Position numbers and translations under genes: made by a program | Assembly (NCBI GenBank): GCA_031253995.1 | Contig: JAIRVG010000026.1 | Coordinates: forward strand, 62,001 to 126,000 | Direction of reading: 5' to 3' | DNA from: Paucimonas sp. | GTDB taxonomy: Bacteria; Pseudomonadota; Gammaproteobacteria; Pseudomonadales; Pseudomonadaceae | Length of the DNA: 64,000 bases | Part shown: one piece after another, positions 17,789 to 25,990 of the stretch | Layout: every line of letters starts with the position of its first letter | Position numbering within the stretch: position 1 is the first letter of the stretch | The notes under the pieces: generated by a model | Told to the model about the DNA's origin: nothing | The model's input: the letters and a program-made list of their open reading frames with translations, nothing else | Database searches by the model: none

Positions 17789-18046
17789 TTACTCCAGCAG
17801 CCAGTCGGCGTCGCCTTCGATCAGGATGCCGCCGTGGCTGGTGGTGTCGCCCAGACGGGCGACAGCCTGGCCGTCGATCAGGGTGTCGCTCGACCCGCTC
17901 TGTATGACCGCCCCGCAACTGATCGAATCACCTACGCGGGCGATGGGCCGGCCATTGACGCTGGCGTCGCTTGCGCCGGTGACTACGTGGCCCAGGCCGT
18001 GGATGGGGCAACGGTGCTGATGGCCCAGGAGGACGACGGGTTTCAT
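17789..18046 (-). CDS. PAAR-domain protein (type VI spike tip)
   Basis: 85 residues, essentially one PAAR domain. Repeating segments are GHVVTGASDASVNGRPIARV, GDSISCGAVIQSG and DTLIDGQAVARLGDTTSHGG, with histidines and a cysteine placed to bind zinc. PAAR proteins cap the VgrG trimer and sharpen the spike. AAGGAAA precedes ATG at 18046. It is the last gene of the island; the short gap after the DUF6708 gene suggests cotranscription with vgrG and the effector. Confidence 0.9.
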   Translation of the reverse strand: MKPVVLLGHQHRCPIHGLGHVVTGASDASVNGRPIARVGDSISCGAVIQSGSSDTLIDGQAVARLGDTTSHGGILIEGDADWLLE

Positions 18047-18092
18047 AAGTGGTTTCCTTGGGTTGAACGGGAATTGGTGGGGCTGGTTCTGG

Positions 18093-18875
18093 TCATGGCG
18101 CTGTTCTCGATTCCAGGTCCATGTCGGCGGGCCATTTGACTTTGGGTGCCAGCAGGAGGGCGATGTTGAGCCACGACACATCGTTGTGATCTTTCGGCGG
18201 GCCCGGAGGTGGTAGTGCGTTGGGGCCTTGTTGCATGTAGGTGCAGATGTAGGCCCAAGCGTGCTCGTCGGCACCCATGGTGGTGAGGGGGAAACGGTCG
18301 ATGACTTCGTTGGTGCCGGGTTTGACGATGGAGAGCACTACACCACCCTTGATGACGAGTCCGCCTTGAGCGGTTGCCCCGCGTTTCAGCCAGCGTTCGG
18401 CTCGTACCTGGGACCAGTCGTAGGCCATCGGCTCAACCCGCCAGCGTTCGAAGGGGTTCCACCAGCGGTAATTGAAGTTGTATGCGTAGATGCGGCGGCG
18501 AGCACGGTTGAAGCGCAGTGGTAAGTCGCGAGGAGGGGATACATCAAATTTCCAACAGACCGGGATCGCCCAAATCACCATGAGTGTCGTAGATATGAAT
18601 ATCACCCGCCCCTCAAAACTAACACTCTGCACCACCGACCAAAAAAAATTGGAGTAAACGACTAGATAGCCGCACATAACCGGTACGAACCAGATTAAAA
18701 GTCCCCTTACAAGAGCAGAAGCGCGACGCAGTTCTAGAAATACATCGTCTTGATAGTTAGGTGTGTCGAAGCCAAGAGCCGGCATTACGACAGGCACCTC
18801 ACAGGGACGGGGAAGATCTTCCTGCCACCCAGAACAGGGCGGAACGAGTTCAGGCTTTTTCATACGCCCCACCAC
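18093..18875 (-). CDS. DUF6708 protein, putative immunity protein, copy 1 (distal)
   Basis: 260 residues. The N-terminal 60 residues (PPCSGWQEDL, ALGFDTPNYQDD) are cytoplasmic-looking. Two membrane helices (about 63-80, RGLLIWFVPVMCGYLVVYS, and about 90-108, VIFISTTLMVIWAIPVCW) enclose a short loop, then comes a long conserved domain (RIYAYNFNYRWWNPFERWRV onward). Copy 2 lies just upstream with the same length; residues after about 110 are nearly identical while 66-104 differ strongly. Next to a pore-type effector this fits an inner-membrane immunity protein. GTG at 18875 aligns with copy 2; ATG at 18863 is the alternative. Function is inferred from context. Confidence 0.78.
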   Translation of the reverse strand: MVGRMKKPELVPPCSGWQEDLPRPCEVPVVMPALGFDTPNYQDDVFLELRRASALVRGLLIWFVPVMCGYLVVYSNFFWSVVQSVSFEGRVIFISTTLMVIWAIPVCWKFDVSPPRDLPLRFNRARRRIYAYNFNYRWWNPFERWRVEPMAYDWSQVRAERWLKRGATAQGGLVIKGGVVLSIVKPGTNEVIDRFPLTTMGADEHAWAYICTYMQQGPNALPPPGPPKDHNDVSWLNIALLLAPKVKWPADMDLESRTAP

Positions 18876-18951
18876 TTTGCTGCTTTCGAAGTCCTGTCTT
18901 CCTTTACAACCAGTCGGACTACGCAGGGCTTAAGACAACGGGTGACGGTGT
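18876..18951 (-). pseudogene. Remnant of an effector C-terminus between the DUF6708 genes
   Basis: Translated on the minus strand, this gap and its edges read CVVRLVVKEDRTSKAAKW, matching the last residues of the intact effector (GVARFIVKEDKIPGRPKW). The DNA also matches, ending in CAAAGTGGT in both places, directly at the GTG of each DUF6708 gene. The scrap is preceded by ATGA overlapping the stop of DUF6708 copy 2, giving a 31-codon frame. I read it as the leftover end of a second effector gene, not as a gene. Confidence 0.75.
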
Positions 18952-19734
18952 TCATGGCGCCGTCCTCGATTCCAGGTCCATATCGGCGGGCCATTTCACC
19001 TTTGGTGCCAGCAGCAGGGCGATGTTGAGCCACGACACATCGTTGTGATCCTTCGGCGGGCCGGGTGCTGGCAGGGCATCCGGGCCTTGTTGCATGTAGG
19101 TGCAGATGTAGGCCCAAGCGTGCTCGTCGGCACCCATGGTGGTGAGGGGGAAACGGTCGATGACTTCGTTGGTGCCGGGCTTGACGATGGAGAGTACTAC
19201 GCCGCCCTTGATGACGAGTCCGCCTTGAGCGGTTGCGCCGCGTTTCAGCCAGCGCTCGGCTCGTACTTGTGACCAGTCGTAGGCTACCGGCTTAACCCGC
19301 CAGCGTTCGAAGGGATTCCACCAACGGTAATTGAAGTTGTAGGCGTAGATGCGATTCCGAGCCCGATTGAAGCGAAGCGGCATATCCCGGGGAGGGGCCA
19401 CATCGAACTTCCAGAAAATCGGCACCACCCACACTCCGATGAGAAGTGTGAAGAGGAGCATCAGCCACTCATCGATGTGCATTGATCGCTCGTCCGATAG
19501 CGGGAGCCAAAGTGAGGTAACGAGCAAAACTGTTGAAATTGGCACGAACCAAATCACCAAGCCTCTTATAAGAGCCGAGGCACGCGGCAGTTCCAGAAAA
19601 ATATGATTTTGATGATTAGGCGTATCGAAGCCGAGGGCTGGAGCTACTGACGGCAGTTCGTCTGGGGCAGGCAGGTCTTCTTTCCAGCCAGAGCAAGGCG
19701 GGATTAATGCAGGCATTTTCTTAGGACTTACCAC
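18952..19734 (-). CDS. DUF6708 protein, putative immunity protein, copy 2 (effector-proximal)
   Basis: 260 residues, colinear with copy 1. The two helices (about 55-75, GLVIWFVPISTVLLVTSLW, and about 90-108, WLMLLFTLLIGVWVVPIFW) and the loop between them (PLSDERSMHIDEW) differ from copy 1, while residues 110-260 are almost unchanged. GTG at 19734 overlaps the effector stop codon (GTGGTAA), giving translational coupling; ATG at 19716 is an alternative start. The tight coupling makes this copy the expected cognate immunity gene for the adjacent effector. Codon use in the helix-loop segment is more AT-rich than in the conserved part. Confidence 0.8.
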   Translation of the reverse strand: MVSPKKMPALIPPCSGWKEDLPAPDELPSVAPALGFDTPNHQNHIFLELPRASALIRGLVIWFVPISTVLLVTSLWLPLSDERSMHIDEWLMLLFTLLIGVWVVPIFWKFDVAPPRDMPLRFNRARNRIYAYNFNYRWWNPFERWRVKPVAYDWSQVRAERWLKRGATAQGGLVIKGGVVLSIVKPGTNEVIDRFPLTTMGADEHAWAYICTYMQQGPDALPAPGPPKDHNDVSWLNIALLLAPKVKWPADMDLESRTAP

Positions 19735-22700
19735 TTTGGACGCCCCGGAATCTTGTCTTCCTTCACAATGAACCGGGCCACGCCAGACTCATCACTTTTG
19801 TCGGGCCAATACGACACCTCAAGTTCCAGCGCATGAAAATCAAGAACGCCCCAGTAAGCAATCGAACCCCTGATCTCGACCTTTTTTGATTCCATATCGT
19901 GATGGATCATCGGAGCAGACGTCTTAGGCTCATCCCCCGATCGCTTCCATGAACCAGGAACGGGTAGAGGTTCAGTAGCCTCACCGGCCCGTCCTCCGGC
20001 GACGATGCTTCCTGAAGCGTCTCCCGGGCGGTAGGCGCGCAACGCCCACTCATAGTGCGACTTATCAGCCGCGTAGCCAGGCAGGACAAACCTGTAGTCG
20101 ATGGTTCCGCCTTGCCCGGGTACACCAGAAGCCGGCCTGTGGTTGCGATAGGTGACGTCAATATCTGCGATCAAGCCTAACAGCGCGGCGTTCAAGGCAC
20201 CGATCGCCGTGTCCATTTCGCTCCAGTCTGTCCAGCGTCGATGTTCCTCCGGCACCCCCCAAAGTGAGTGTCGTGCCCACAACTCAAGTGGTTGCGACTC
20301 TTTCCCCTTAGCCCGTACCGCAAACCCAAATGCAACAAAACCCAGGAGCACGGCAAACACGAGCGGACCAAGCAATACAGTAGTCGTACCGATAGCGCCC
20401 GCAATCCCAAGTCCAGCTGAAAATGCCGCTGCGGTGGAGGCCCATACATACGCGTTCCTTGCGGCATGATCACCGACACCATGTGCCCGCCCCGCCGCCA
20501 TCGCATACTGCAACCCCTCCACCGCAGTTGCCACCGCCGCAATCGCACCACCAAACTGCAGAATCCTCCCACCCAACTTGACCGGTTCCACCCCGGTACT
20601 CGTGTGAACATTGATCTTCCACTCAGGCCGAAACATCTGAATCGACCCACCCACCAGCTCAACCCCCACCCCCAAATTACCCACCGACGCCGTCATGAAC
20701 GCCACCACCGCTTCTGGCCGCTCATCCCCAAACGCTTCGAGCATGTTCTTGTAAGTCTTGCGCAGCGCATCCTGCTGGAACCACAAGCTCCCCAAGGCCA
20801 GCCCCAGGTTGAAAGCTCCTTCACCACCTCTCATTGCGGCATTTCGCATGCTGCGCATCGTGTCCCGCACGTAAAGGCGGGCGACGTCGGCGTTGAGGCT
20901 CAGTTGACGGGTCAAGTCGCCCAGACTGCCCTTGAGTGCCCCAGTGTCGATGCTGACCGGACGCAGGGCGTCATCGATGCCATCACCTACTCCGTCCCGT
21001 AATTGCTCCAGACGCGCACTCAGTGCCTCGGCGCTTTCCATCGTCCAGAGCTTCACGTAGATCAGCTTGTCATCGAGATCTGCCAGCGCCGGGGTGAAGT
21101 GCCCGCTCAACAGCATGGCCCGCACCTTGCCCTCAGCCGGATTGCGGAATTTTTCGTTGAGCCTGGCGATATAGCGCTCTGTCCCTTCGTAGAGCGTTTC
21201 ATTGAGCAGCGTGAGGTATTCACCCACCTTGAGCGCGACCGTGACCTGAGTGACCTCCACTCCGGAAAAACGCAGCCAGGCCTCCCGATGCAGGTGCCCC
21301 ACCAGCGCCCTGGTGTGCTCGGAAATGTGCTTGCCGAGAACATTGCTGGCGGTACCAGCGCCGCCAAGCAACTGGCCAACGGCCGTTCGCACGGAATCCT
21401 TCATGAAATCCGTGCCTTTCTGGGTCGTGATCAGGGTCTTGATGCCGTGATAGATCCGCGTCCGCTCGTCGTCGCTCAGCGTGGAGCGCAGCTGTTCGAG
21501 AATACCCGGGTCCTTGGCATGCAAGGCCTGATGGAGCAGGCTGTTCTGGTCCTCCAGTTGCTGCTTCCAGAGCTGCTGGGTGGCCTCCAGCTTTTCTTCG
21601 TCGATCAACCCGGTCGGCCCACCGGCAAGGCACTGACCGATCACGCAGATGAACGCCATGACGGATTCGTTGTTCTGATCGTGGTAGTCAAAGCGGTTGG
21701 CCAGCTTGAAAGCCGGGCTCTCGAAGTGAATGGCATATTGCTCGCCAGCGTCGTCGATGATCCGTTGCCAGGCAGCGAGGTTCTTGTCGAAGTTGCGCTG
21801 GAAGTCCGAACGGGCCTTTTCGTCGTAGCGCTCGTCAAGACGCTCGCGGGCATCGGCTTGCTTTTCCGGGATCCTTCTGGCTTTCTCGTCTTCGAGATCG
21901 GGGACTTGCATTGGCGCCATATGGACAGGTGGCGTGCTGTTGAGCCGTTTGATGTTTTCGATTTCGTTCTCGGCATCCTCGATTGCCAGCCTTTTCGCCC
22001 GCTCCGCCTGGAACGCCTGGATCCCCAGCAACGCCTGCGACGTCAAATGCTCGAAACTCCGCTGCGGCTCCGCACGCCACTCCAGCATCTGCTGGTAGCG
22101 CACCATCCGCTGGGCATTGCACTCCTGCACCATCCCAATCGGGTCAGGCAGCACCAGGGCCAGGACTCCATTGGTCAGCTTCTCGCGCTGGATCACCGCG
22201 CGCACATGGTTCCTCAAGGCGTTCAGGCGGTGAGTGCGCCCGTAGAAGCCATGCACGCTGTAGAAGTCGCCGGCCATGGGCTGGGCGTACTCCAGGACCT
22301 TCTCCATCTGCAGTTCATGTTCGGTCATCGCCAGGCCGATGCTGGCGGGGTCTTCGCGGGCGGTCTTGAGGTCGAGCTTGTAGAAACGCTCCTCCAGGTT
22401 CATGCCATCGACCATACCGCCGCGCCGGTAGCGATCGAGCACCTGCTTCGGCCACGGATCGTTGGCGATGGCCAGCCAGGCGGTGGCGTACTTCTTCGTG
22501 TCGAAGTTGATGAAAGACGCGGGGATGTCATGGTTCTGCTTTACGCAGGCCATGGTCAGGGGCAGCGGTTCCTCGCGGGAGGTCTGGTACGGCGGTACCT
22601 GGCGCAGCGCCGCTTCGGGGGTGATCTGGTAGGCCTGCCATTCCTTCTTGTCGAGCAGGACGTAGAGAAAGCCCCGGCGCAGGATGCGCGGCTGGTTGGC

Positions 22701-22883
22701 CCGCAGGGGCACGGCCTTGGCGTCGGAGCCTTGGGTCAGGGGTAGCGCCTGGGTGTTCCAGGGCTCCGGGGCATAGGCGGCGCGCAGGGGCAGGATGGGC
22801 AGGCCGACACGCTCGCAGGCCCGGCAGGTACGCACGGGAATGGGCATGGCCTCGCGGCTGGCGATGAGAAGATCGTTGCTCAT
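19728..22883 (-). CDS. Type VI effector, VasX/BTH_I2691-like membrane-disrupting protein
   Basis: 1051 residues. The N-terminus has the family pattern CRACERVGLPILPLRAAY near residue 20 and ILRRGFLYVLLDKKEW near 70. A charged helical stretch spans about 290-375. Hydrophobic helices cluster at about 775-860 (ILQFGGAIAAVATAVEG, then WASTAAAFSAGLGIAGAIG, VLLGPLVFAVLLGFVAFGFA). The last 190 residues look beta-rich and are coded by less GC-rich DNA. VasX-like proteins permeabilise target inner membranes, colicin-style. The ATG overlaps the DUF4123 stop (ATGA). Context (vgrG, DUF4123 chaperone, membrane immunity candidates, PAAR) supports this. Activity is inferred from family resemblance. Confidence 0.85.
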   Translation of the reverse strand: MSNDLLIASREAMPIPVRTCRACERVGLPILPLRAAYAPEPWNTQALPLTQGSDAKAVPLRANQPRILRRGFLYVLLDKKEWQAYQITPEAALRQVPPYQTSREEPLPLTMACVKQNHDIPASFINFDTKKYATAWLAIANDPWPKQVLDRYRRGGMVDGMNLEERFYKLDLKTAREDPASIGLAMTEHELQMEKVLEYAQPMAGDFYSVHGFYGRTHRLNALRNHVRAVIQREKLTNGVLALVLPDPIGMVQECNAQRMVRYQQMLEWRAEPQRSFEHLTSQALLGIQAFQAERAKRLAIEDAENEIENIKRLNSTPPVHMAPMQVPDLEDEKARRIPEKQADARERLDERYDEKARSDFQRNFDKNLAAWQRIIDDAGEQYAIHFESPAFKLANRFDYHDQNNESVMAFICVIGQCLAGGPTGLIDEEKLEATQQLWKQQLEDQNSLLHQALHAKDPGILEQLRSTLSDDERTRIYHGIKTLITTQKGTDFMKDSVRTAVGQLLGGAGTASNVLGKHISEHTRALVGHLHREAWLRFSGVEVTQVTVALKVGEYLTLLNETLYEGTERYIARLNEKFRNPAEGKVRAMLLSGHFTPALADLDDKLIYVKLWTMESAEALSARLEQLRDGVGDGIDDALRPVSIDTGALKGSLGDLTRQLSLNADVARLYVRDTMRSMRNAAMRGGEGAFNLGLALGSLWFQQDALRKTYKNMLEAFGDERPEAVVAFMTASVGNLGVGVELVGGSIQMFRPEWKINVHTSTGVEPVKLGGRILQFGGAIAAVATAVEGLQYAMAAGRAHGVGDHAARNAYVWASTAAAFSAGLGIAGAIGTTTVLLGPLVFAVLLGFVAFGFAVRAKGKESQPLELWARHSLWGVPEEHRRWTDWSEMDTAIGALNAALLGLIADIDVTYRNHRPASGVPGQGGTIDYRFVLPGYAADKSHYEWALRAYRPGDASGSIVAGGRAGEATEPLPVPGSWKRSGDEPKTSAPMIHHDMESKKVEIRGSIAYWGVLDFHALELEVSYWPDKSDESGVARFIVKEDKIPGRPKW

Positions 22884-23836
22884 GAGTAACCCTTTGCTGG
22901 AGGCAGGTCGACGACGATGCGTTTCCAGTTCGCATCGCTATAGGTGGCGAAGTGGCTTTCCAGATCGAGGCGGCCAGCCCGAGCCTGGGCGATGGCCTCC
23001 TGGATATCCGGGTGCCTCGGTAGCTCAGGATGCAGAAGGACCCGACGCAGGCTGAGGGCGATGAGGTCGGCGCTGCTCCTGAGCCCAAGCCGGCGGGCAT
23101 CGCGAACCAGGCGGAAGGCATGCCCGCAAGCCTGCTTCGGCAGGATGCCGGGGCCGTTCCAGCGCCTGGGGGCAAAGCCGAGGTCGAATGTCAGGGCATG
23201 CCGCCAGATGCCGAGAAACGCATTCACTTCAGGCGCCAGTTGCAGGGCTTCCCTGGCCGATGCGGGAATTCTCTGCTCCGGGGGATAGCCGGTGCTTTTC
23301 AGTAACGCGTAGCCGCCCCAACTGGCCGGCAGCAGCCAGGCGCGGATCGGCGCGAGCAAGTCGCCTGCGTGATCCATCGAGTTGAACAGCAGTTCCAGCC
23401 TCAACGGCTCGAACCAGGGTGACGGGACGTCGGCCTCGTCGGCGGTGGTGTCGCAGCGGGCCACGATATGGGACGCGATGACCGCCGGAGGCTGCTGACT
23501 GATCAGCCAGCCGCAGATGTAGCGCTCGTTGTAGGTGGCGTCCCAATCGGCATAGTCGGCGCTGAGTTCGAGATAACGTTTCAACACACCCTCGCCCGGT
23601 ACCGCCAGCTGAATCAGCGCCGGGCACCGCTCGGGGCTATGGGCAAGGTCCGGGCGCAGGACGCGGGTGATGGCCGCCGCCCCCAGCGACTCGGTCAGCG
23701 ATGTCACGCTGAGCGGATGACTCAGCGCACATTCGGCCTGACCGTCTACCAGCAGGTAGAAGTAGTCCTCCAGCTTGCGGATGTGCTTGCTGAAATGGAG
23801 GAGGGTTTCCCTGCTCGTTACTTCGTTTCCATGCAT
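22880..23836 (-). CDS. DUF4123 type VI effector chaperone
   Basis: 318 residues. The N-terminal half matches DUF4123 (YFYLLVDGQAECALSHPLSV, then SPWFEPLRLELLFNSMDHAG, RAWLLPASWGGYALLKSTG). The C-terminal half (APRRWNGPGILPKQACGHAF onward, ending KRIVVDLPPAKGYS) may bind the effector. DUF4123 proteins (Tap/Tec) load an effector onto its VgrG. The ATG at 23836 lies 19 bases inside vgrG, and the stop overlaps the effector ATG, so vgrG, chaperone and effector are translationally chained. Confidence 0.88.
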   Translation of the reverse strand: MHGNEVTSRETLLHFSKHIRKLEDYFYLLVDGQAECALSHPLSVTSLTESLGAAAITRVLRPDLAHSPERCPALIQLAVPGEGVLKRYLELSADYADWDATYNERYICGWLISQQPPAVIASHIVARCDTTADEADVPSPWFEPLRLELLFNSMDHAGDLLAPIRAWLLPASWGGYALLKSTGYPPEQRIPASAREALQLAPEVNAFLGIWRHALTFDLGFAPRRWNGPGILPKQACGHAFRLVRDARRLGLRSSADLIALSLRRVLLHPELPRHPDIQEAIAQARAGRLDLESHFATYSDANWKRIVVDLPPAKGYS

Positions 23837-25887
23837 TTGCCGCCCTCCTCGTTCACGGTACTGCCGGTCAGCGTCAGACTGTTGCCGGCGCCTCCCGTCG
23901 ACTTGCGCATCGGGCCGTTGAGCGTCAGCGCGATGCCATCCAGGGTGATGCCCGCCGCATCGATGCGCAGCGTTCCACCGGCCCCCTTGAGGACCACGGC
24001 TTCGGAGGAATGGATTTCGAATACCTTGGTGTGCTGCGTGATGCGCTGGCCGGCCTGCAACAGCACGTCCTGCTGCACTTGCTGCAGCAAGTTTCCGCCG
24101 ATTTCCACCCGGTGGTTGGCGACCGTCCTGTCGTCGCGGTTGTTGCCAACCTGCTCGGTGCGGTCCCCAGCCGTGGTGATGCTGTGGTTGCCGCCGATGA
24201 TCAGGTCATCGTGCTCGCCGATCTCATGCCGCCGGTGCTGCCCGATCAGCACCTGCTCGTCATTGCCCACGGTGTCGCTGCGGTTGTGGCCGACAGTGAG
24301 GGTCTCGTCGTTATCCACCTGCTCGCTGCGGTCATGCCCGACGTGGGTGGTTTCGTCGTTCTTGACGACGTTGTTCTGATCCCTCTGCGCATGGATGAAC
24401 ACCTCCTCCAGCCCGGCCTCATCCTCGAAGCGCAACTCGTTGAAGCCGTCGCCCTTGTGGGTCTGACTCTTGATGGTCATGCGCGTCTTGTTTGCGGGCA
24501 GTTCGTAGGGCGGACGCTGTAGCGCCGTGTAACACCTGCCCGTGATTATTGGCTGGTCAGGGTCCGAGTTCTGGTAGCTGACAATGACGCCCTGGCCGAT
24601 GCGCGGGATCGCCATATGCCCCCACAGCGCCCCGGCGATGTTCTGTGAAACCTGAATCCAGCAGGAGCTGGGTTCGTTTTCCTTGGTTTGGCGGTCCCAG
24701 GGGAAATGAACCTTCACCCGACCGTATTCATCGCAGTAGATTTCCTCGCCCGGTGGCCCGACCACCGTGGCCATCTGCGGGCCGTCGATGCGGGGTTTGG
24801 GCAACGGCTCGGGGCGCCATTCGGCATTGTCCCGCACCAGCGTGGCGATGCAGTTGTAGTGGGTGCCGCGGTCGGCCCCGGCACTTTCCTCGGCCTGGCT
24901 GACGTACTGCTTGCCATGGTGCTCCAGGTGCACCGGGCGCCAGCCGCAGTTCATGTCGTCACGGGGGTGGCCGATCAGGTCGAAGTACAGGCCGGGGACC
25001 AGCCGGGCATCGTCGCCCTCGGCAATGACCTGGCAGGCGTCACCGCGCAGGCCGAGCAGGCGACTGCGGCTGAAGGCCTTACCGGTCTTGTCTCCCCGGT
25101 AGCGACCGGGGTAGTCGTAGCGCTCGTAACTGTCCGCCTGGTGCTCGAGGTCCGTGGCCCTGTACTTGCTCTCTTCAGTGAATTTCGGGTTCTTGAAGCT
25201 GTAGTCGCGCTGGACCTGCTGGGCGCTGCGCACGTTTTCGCTGTAGGTGAAGCGGTGTAGCGCCGGGCCCGGGCGGTCCGCGCCGGGCTTGGGGTTGTAT
25301 TCCACCGGCGGGCCGGCCTGCTTGCCGAAGATCAACGGGAAGTCGCAGTGGACCAGGCGACAGCCTTCCTCGCTGTGCACGAAACCGTAGAAAAAGCACT
25401 CTTCGCGCATGATGCGCTCGACGAAGTGATAGTCGGTTTCGCCGGCCTGCACGCAGTACTCGCGGACATAGCGGTCCTTGGCGGCGCGCAGTTCGTAGTC
25501 GAGGTGGAGGGCGTGCTTCTTCAGCATCACCTTGGCGATATCGGGCACGCTGAGGATCTGGAAAATGCGCCAGTCCGAGCACAGGCGCAGGCGGGCCAGG
25601 CGAGGTTCGACGACCGCGCGGTAGCGAGTGCGGCGAAAGCCGGTCTCGCCCTGCTGGAAGGTGCTGACCGAGCCGTGGACGTAGCGCACTGGCTGGTCGC
25701 CCTGCCAGATCGTGAACAGCGCGGGACGGTCGAGAATCTTGCCGAATTCGACGGCGGGATCGGTGCTGCTCAGGTCGACTTCGAGGCGAAAGGTTTCGGA
25801 AAGACCTTCGCTGAGATGGAATTCGACGACCTCGAATACACCGGTTGCTGCGGTGAAGGTGAAGCGCAGATCGGACTGGACGACCAT
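23818..25887 (-). CDS. vgrG: VgrG type VI spike protein
   Basis: 689 residues. The gp27-like region (FRLEVDLSSTDPAVEFGKIL, ETDYHFVERIMREECFFYGF) is followed by the gp5 OB-fold (YCDEYGRVKVHFPWDR, CWIQVSQNIAGALWGHMAIP, GQGVIVSYQNSDPDQPIITG). The needle, about 480-590, has repeats such as QVDNDETLTVGHNRSDTVGN and IGEHDDLIIGGNHSITTAG. The tail after residue 650 is short with no toxin domain, so cargo must be carried through the chaperone and PAAR. ATG at 25887 has CAGGAA upstream, inside a hairpin. No tss core genes are in the window, so this is an auxiliary vgrG cluster. Confidence 0.95.
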   Translation of the reverse strand: MVVQSDLRFTFTAATGVFEVVEFHLSEGLSETFRLEVDLSSTDPAVEFGKILDRPALFTIWQGDQPVRYVHGSVSTFQQGETGFRRTRYRAVVEPRLARLRLCSDWRIFQILSVPDIAKVMLKKHALHLDYELRAAKDRYVREYCVQAGETDYHFVERIMREECFFYGFVHSEEGCRLVHCDFPLIFGKQAGPPVEYNPKPGADRPGPALHRFTYSENVRSAQQVQRDYSFKNPKFTEESKYRATDLEHQADSYERYDYPGRYRGDKTGKAFSRSRLLGLRGDACQVIAEGDDARLVPGLYFDLIGHPRDDMNCGWRPVHLEHHGKQYVSQAEESAGADRGTHYNCIATLVRDNAEWRPEPLPKPRIDGPQMATVVGPPGEEIYCDEYGRVKVHFPWDRQTKENEPSSCWIQVSQNIAGALWGHMAIPRIGQGVIVSYQNSDPDQPIITGRCYTALQRPPYELPANKTRMTIKSQTHKGDGFNELRFEDEAGLEEVFIHAQRDQNNVVKNDETTHVGHDRSEQVDNDETLTVGHNRSDTVGNDEQVLIGQHRRHEIGEHDDLIIGGNHSITTAGDRTEQVGNNRDDRTVANHRVEIGGNLLQQVQQDVLLQAGQRITQHTKVFEIHSSEAVVLKGAGGTLRIDAAGITLDGIALTLNGPMRKSTGGAGNSLTLTGSTVNEEGGKCMETK

Positions 25888-25929
25888 GGAGGATTTCCTG
25901 GGGAACGAGTTCCCTGGAGATCCTCCATG
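25885..25929 (-). promoter_or_regulatory. Hairpin enclosing the vgrG ribosome site and start codon
   Basis: Perfect 10-bp inverted repeat: CATGGAGGAT (25885-25894) and ATCCTCCATG (25920-25929). Inside it lies a second stem, GGGAAC (25901-25906) / GTTCCC (25909-25914) with a 2-base loop. In the vgrG mRNA the outer stem pairs the AUG itself and the inner arms flank the AGGA ribosome site. GGA motifs of the kind bound by RsmA/RsmE occur in it. This would mask initiation unless melted or remodelled. Confidence 0.7.
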
Positions 25930-25990
25930 TCAGCCAACAGACGGGATATAGGAAAAATCCTGTGAGAAGGTGTGAAACGTCCGTTCGTGC

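Noticed and set aside
18863..18955. 31-codon frame coupled to DUF6708 copy 2
   Set aside because: Its coding similarity is to the effector's end only; it is better read as a remnant than a functional peptide, though ATGA coupling means it may be translated.
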